Shown piece by piece: positions 5,173-5,627 of a DNA stretch of 5,627 nt (within the stretch, counting starts at the first letter, position 1; each line of letters opens with the position of its first letter). The notes under the pieces are model-generated. The model did not search any database, was not told where the DNA came from, and saw nothing but the letters and a program-made list of their open reading frames with translations. A program made the translations under genes and the position numbers. The stretch spans positions 1-5,627 of the forward strand of contig JAOAAR010000144.1 of the NCBI GenBank assembly GCA_026418755.1, written 5' to 3'. Source of the DNA: Planctomycetota bacterium (GTDB taxonomy: Bacteria > Planctomycetota > SKW154).

Positions 5173-5627
5173 ATGAGTAGATTCTGGAAAGAGAGTAAGG
5201 GGTTGACTCTCATCGAGGTAGTAGTCGCCATCCTCATTGCTGTCATCTTTCTTCTGTCGCTCTGTTCTGCCATACTTATTGGGCAGAACTCCGCATCTTA
5301 CACGCGGGAGAGGATGTTTCTTGCTGTGGCGACGCGTTCCATACTTGACCAGATAGGTTCTTATTCGCTCGATTCCATAGCGGCGATGAACGGCAGGCAG
5401 TTTGAAATCACGGTTGGTGGGGTGAAGGTGGTGCCGGGGTATATTCAGATGAACACAACGCGTCCGTATCGAGGCACTTCTGATTTGGTGTTGGTGACGA
5501 TGACACATTATCCTGGGGGCTCTTCTCCGAACGAGGTTGTGGTGAATCGTGTTTTTGGTGATGTGGTCCCTAAGGCGGGGGATGTGCCCCATCCCCCAGA
5601 TTTACCGCCGATGGCGGATTTCAAGGG
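5173..5627 (+). CDS. Type IV prepilin-like protein, PilV/pseudopilin type (partial)
   Basis: The open frame starts at ATG 5173 and is cut by the right edge after 151 codons. GGAGG (5161-5165) lies 7 bases upstream; the ATG at 5168 is ignored because it stops after two codons. The N-terminus MSRFWKESKG|LTLIEVVVAI is a textbook class III signal: a short basic leader, cleavage after G10 by prepilin peptidase, then a methylatable L11 and the E15 at mature position 5. A hydrophobic helix follows to about residue 35. The globular part (FLAVATRSILDQIGSYSLDSI, then VPGYIQMNTT and DLVLVTMTHYP) resembles PilV/GspI-like minor pilins, whose second half carries a 'V.V.V.y' strand. The product would sit in the inner membrane before assembly into a pilus or type II secretion pseudopilus. 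The lack of a following gene in view prevents choosing between those systems. Confidence 0.9.
   Translation, partial: MSRFWKESKGLTLIEVVVAILIAVIFLLSLCSAILIGQNSASYTRERMFLAVATRSILDQIGSYSLDSIAAMNGRQFEITVGGVKVVPGYIQMNTTRPYRGTSDLVLVTMTHYPGGSSPNEVVVNRVFGDVVPKAGDVPHPPDLPPMADFK

Noticed and set aside
4395..5177. TATGAGATGAG repeated at 4395-4405 and 5167-5177
   Set aside because: An 11-base repeat is expected a few times by chance in a window this size; it does not bound a recognisable element.
4614..5273. 219-codon open frame on the minus strand
   Set aside because: It is antisense to the small membrane protein and to the prepilin signal sequence. The plus frames have good ribosome sites and a textbook prepilin motif; the minus frame is low-complexity and resembles no family.

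Overview
The window looks bacterial, from an organism of moderate GC content that I cannot name. A SurA/PpiC-type chaperone and a type IV pilin-like protein fit a two-membrane (Gram-negative-type) cell. The gene starts are typical of bacteria: strong AGGAGG-like ribosome sites and one clear sigma70 promoter. I infer an uncultured or little-studied lineage, but nothing in the sequence fixes the phylum.

Positions 4386 down to 1 (minus strand) hold a compact arsenic-resistance operon. A promoter and a palindromic operator lie at 4341-4386. The genes then run in this order: arsR repressor, ArsP/DUF318-type permease with an unusual inserted domain, small CxxC thioredoxin-like protein, thioredoxin-type arsenate reductase arsC, an 87-residue CxC protein of unknown function, and the arsenite pump acr3. 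A SurA-like peptidyl-prolyl isomerase follows 43 bases later, on the same strand and with no visible terminator, and is cut by the left edge. ArsR would sense arsenite or antimonite. ArsC would reduce arsenate to arsenite, possibly using the small thioredoxin-like protein for electrons. Acr3 would export arsenite, and the permease may export another (perhaps organic) arsenic species or metal. The tight spacing, including an ATGA overlap, implies co-transcription. A potential switching hairpin sits between the thioredoxin-like gene and arsC.

Positions 4322-4737 are a 416-base divergent gap. Its left part is the ars promoter and operator. Its middle (about 4383-4613, minus strand) appears to be the decayed N-terminal piece of an IS110-family transposase: it keeps a VALDVHKKF motif and, in the same frame, an IKASETW block, separated by three in-frame stops. 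The right part has a 7-bp dyad but no convincing promoter.

Positions 4738-5627 (plus strand) begin a second transcription unit: a small membrane-anchored, low-complexity protein, then a prepilin with a canonical N-terminal cleavage/methylation motif that runs off the right edge. These belong to type IV pilus or type II secretion-like machinery and have no evident link to arsenic.

The best leads for novelty are the domain inserted in the permease, the CxC protein, the alternative hairpins before arsC, the 12-bp-arm operator and the IS110 relic. I see no entirely new system.
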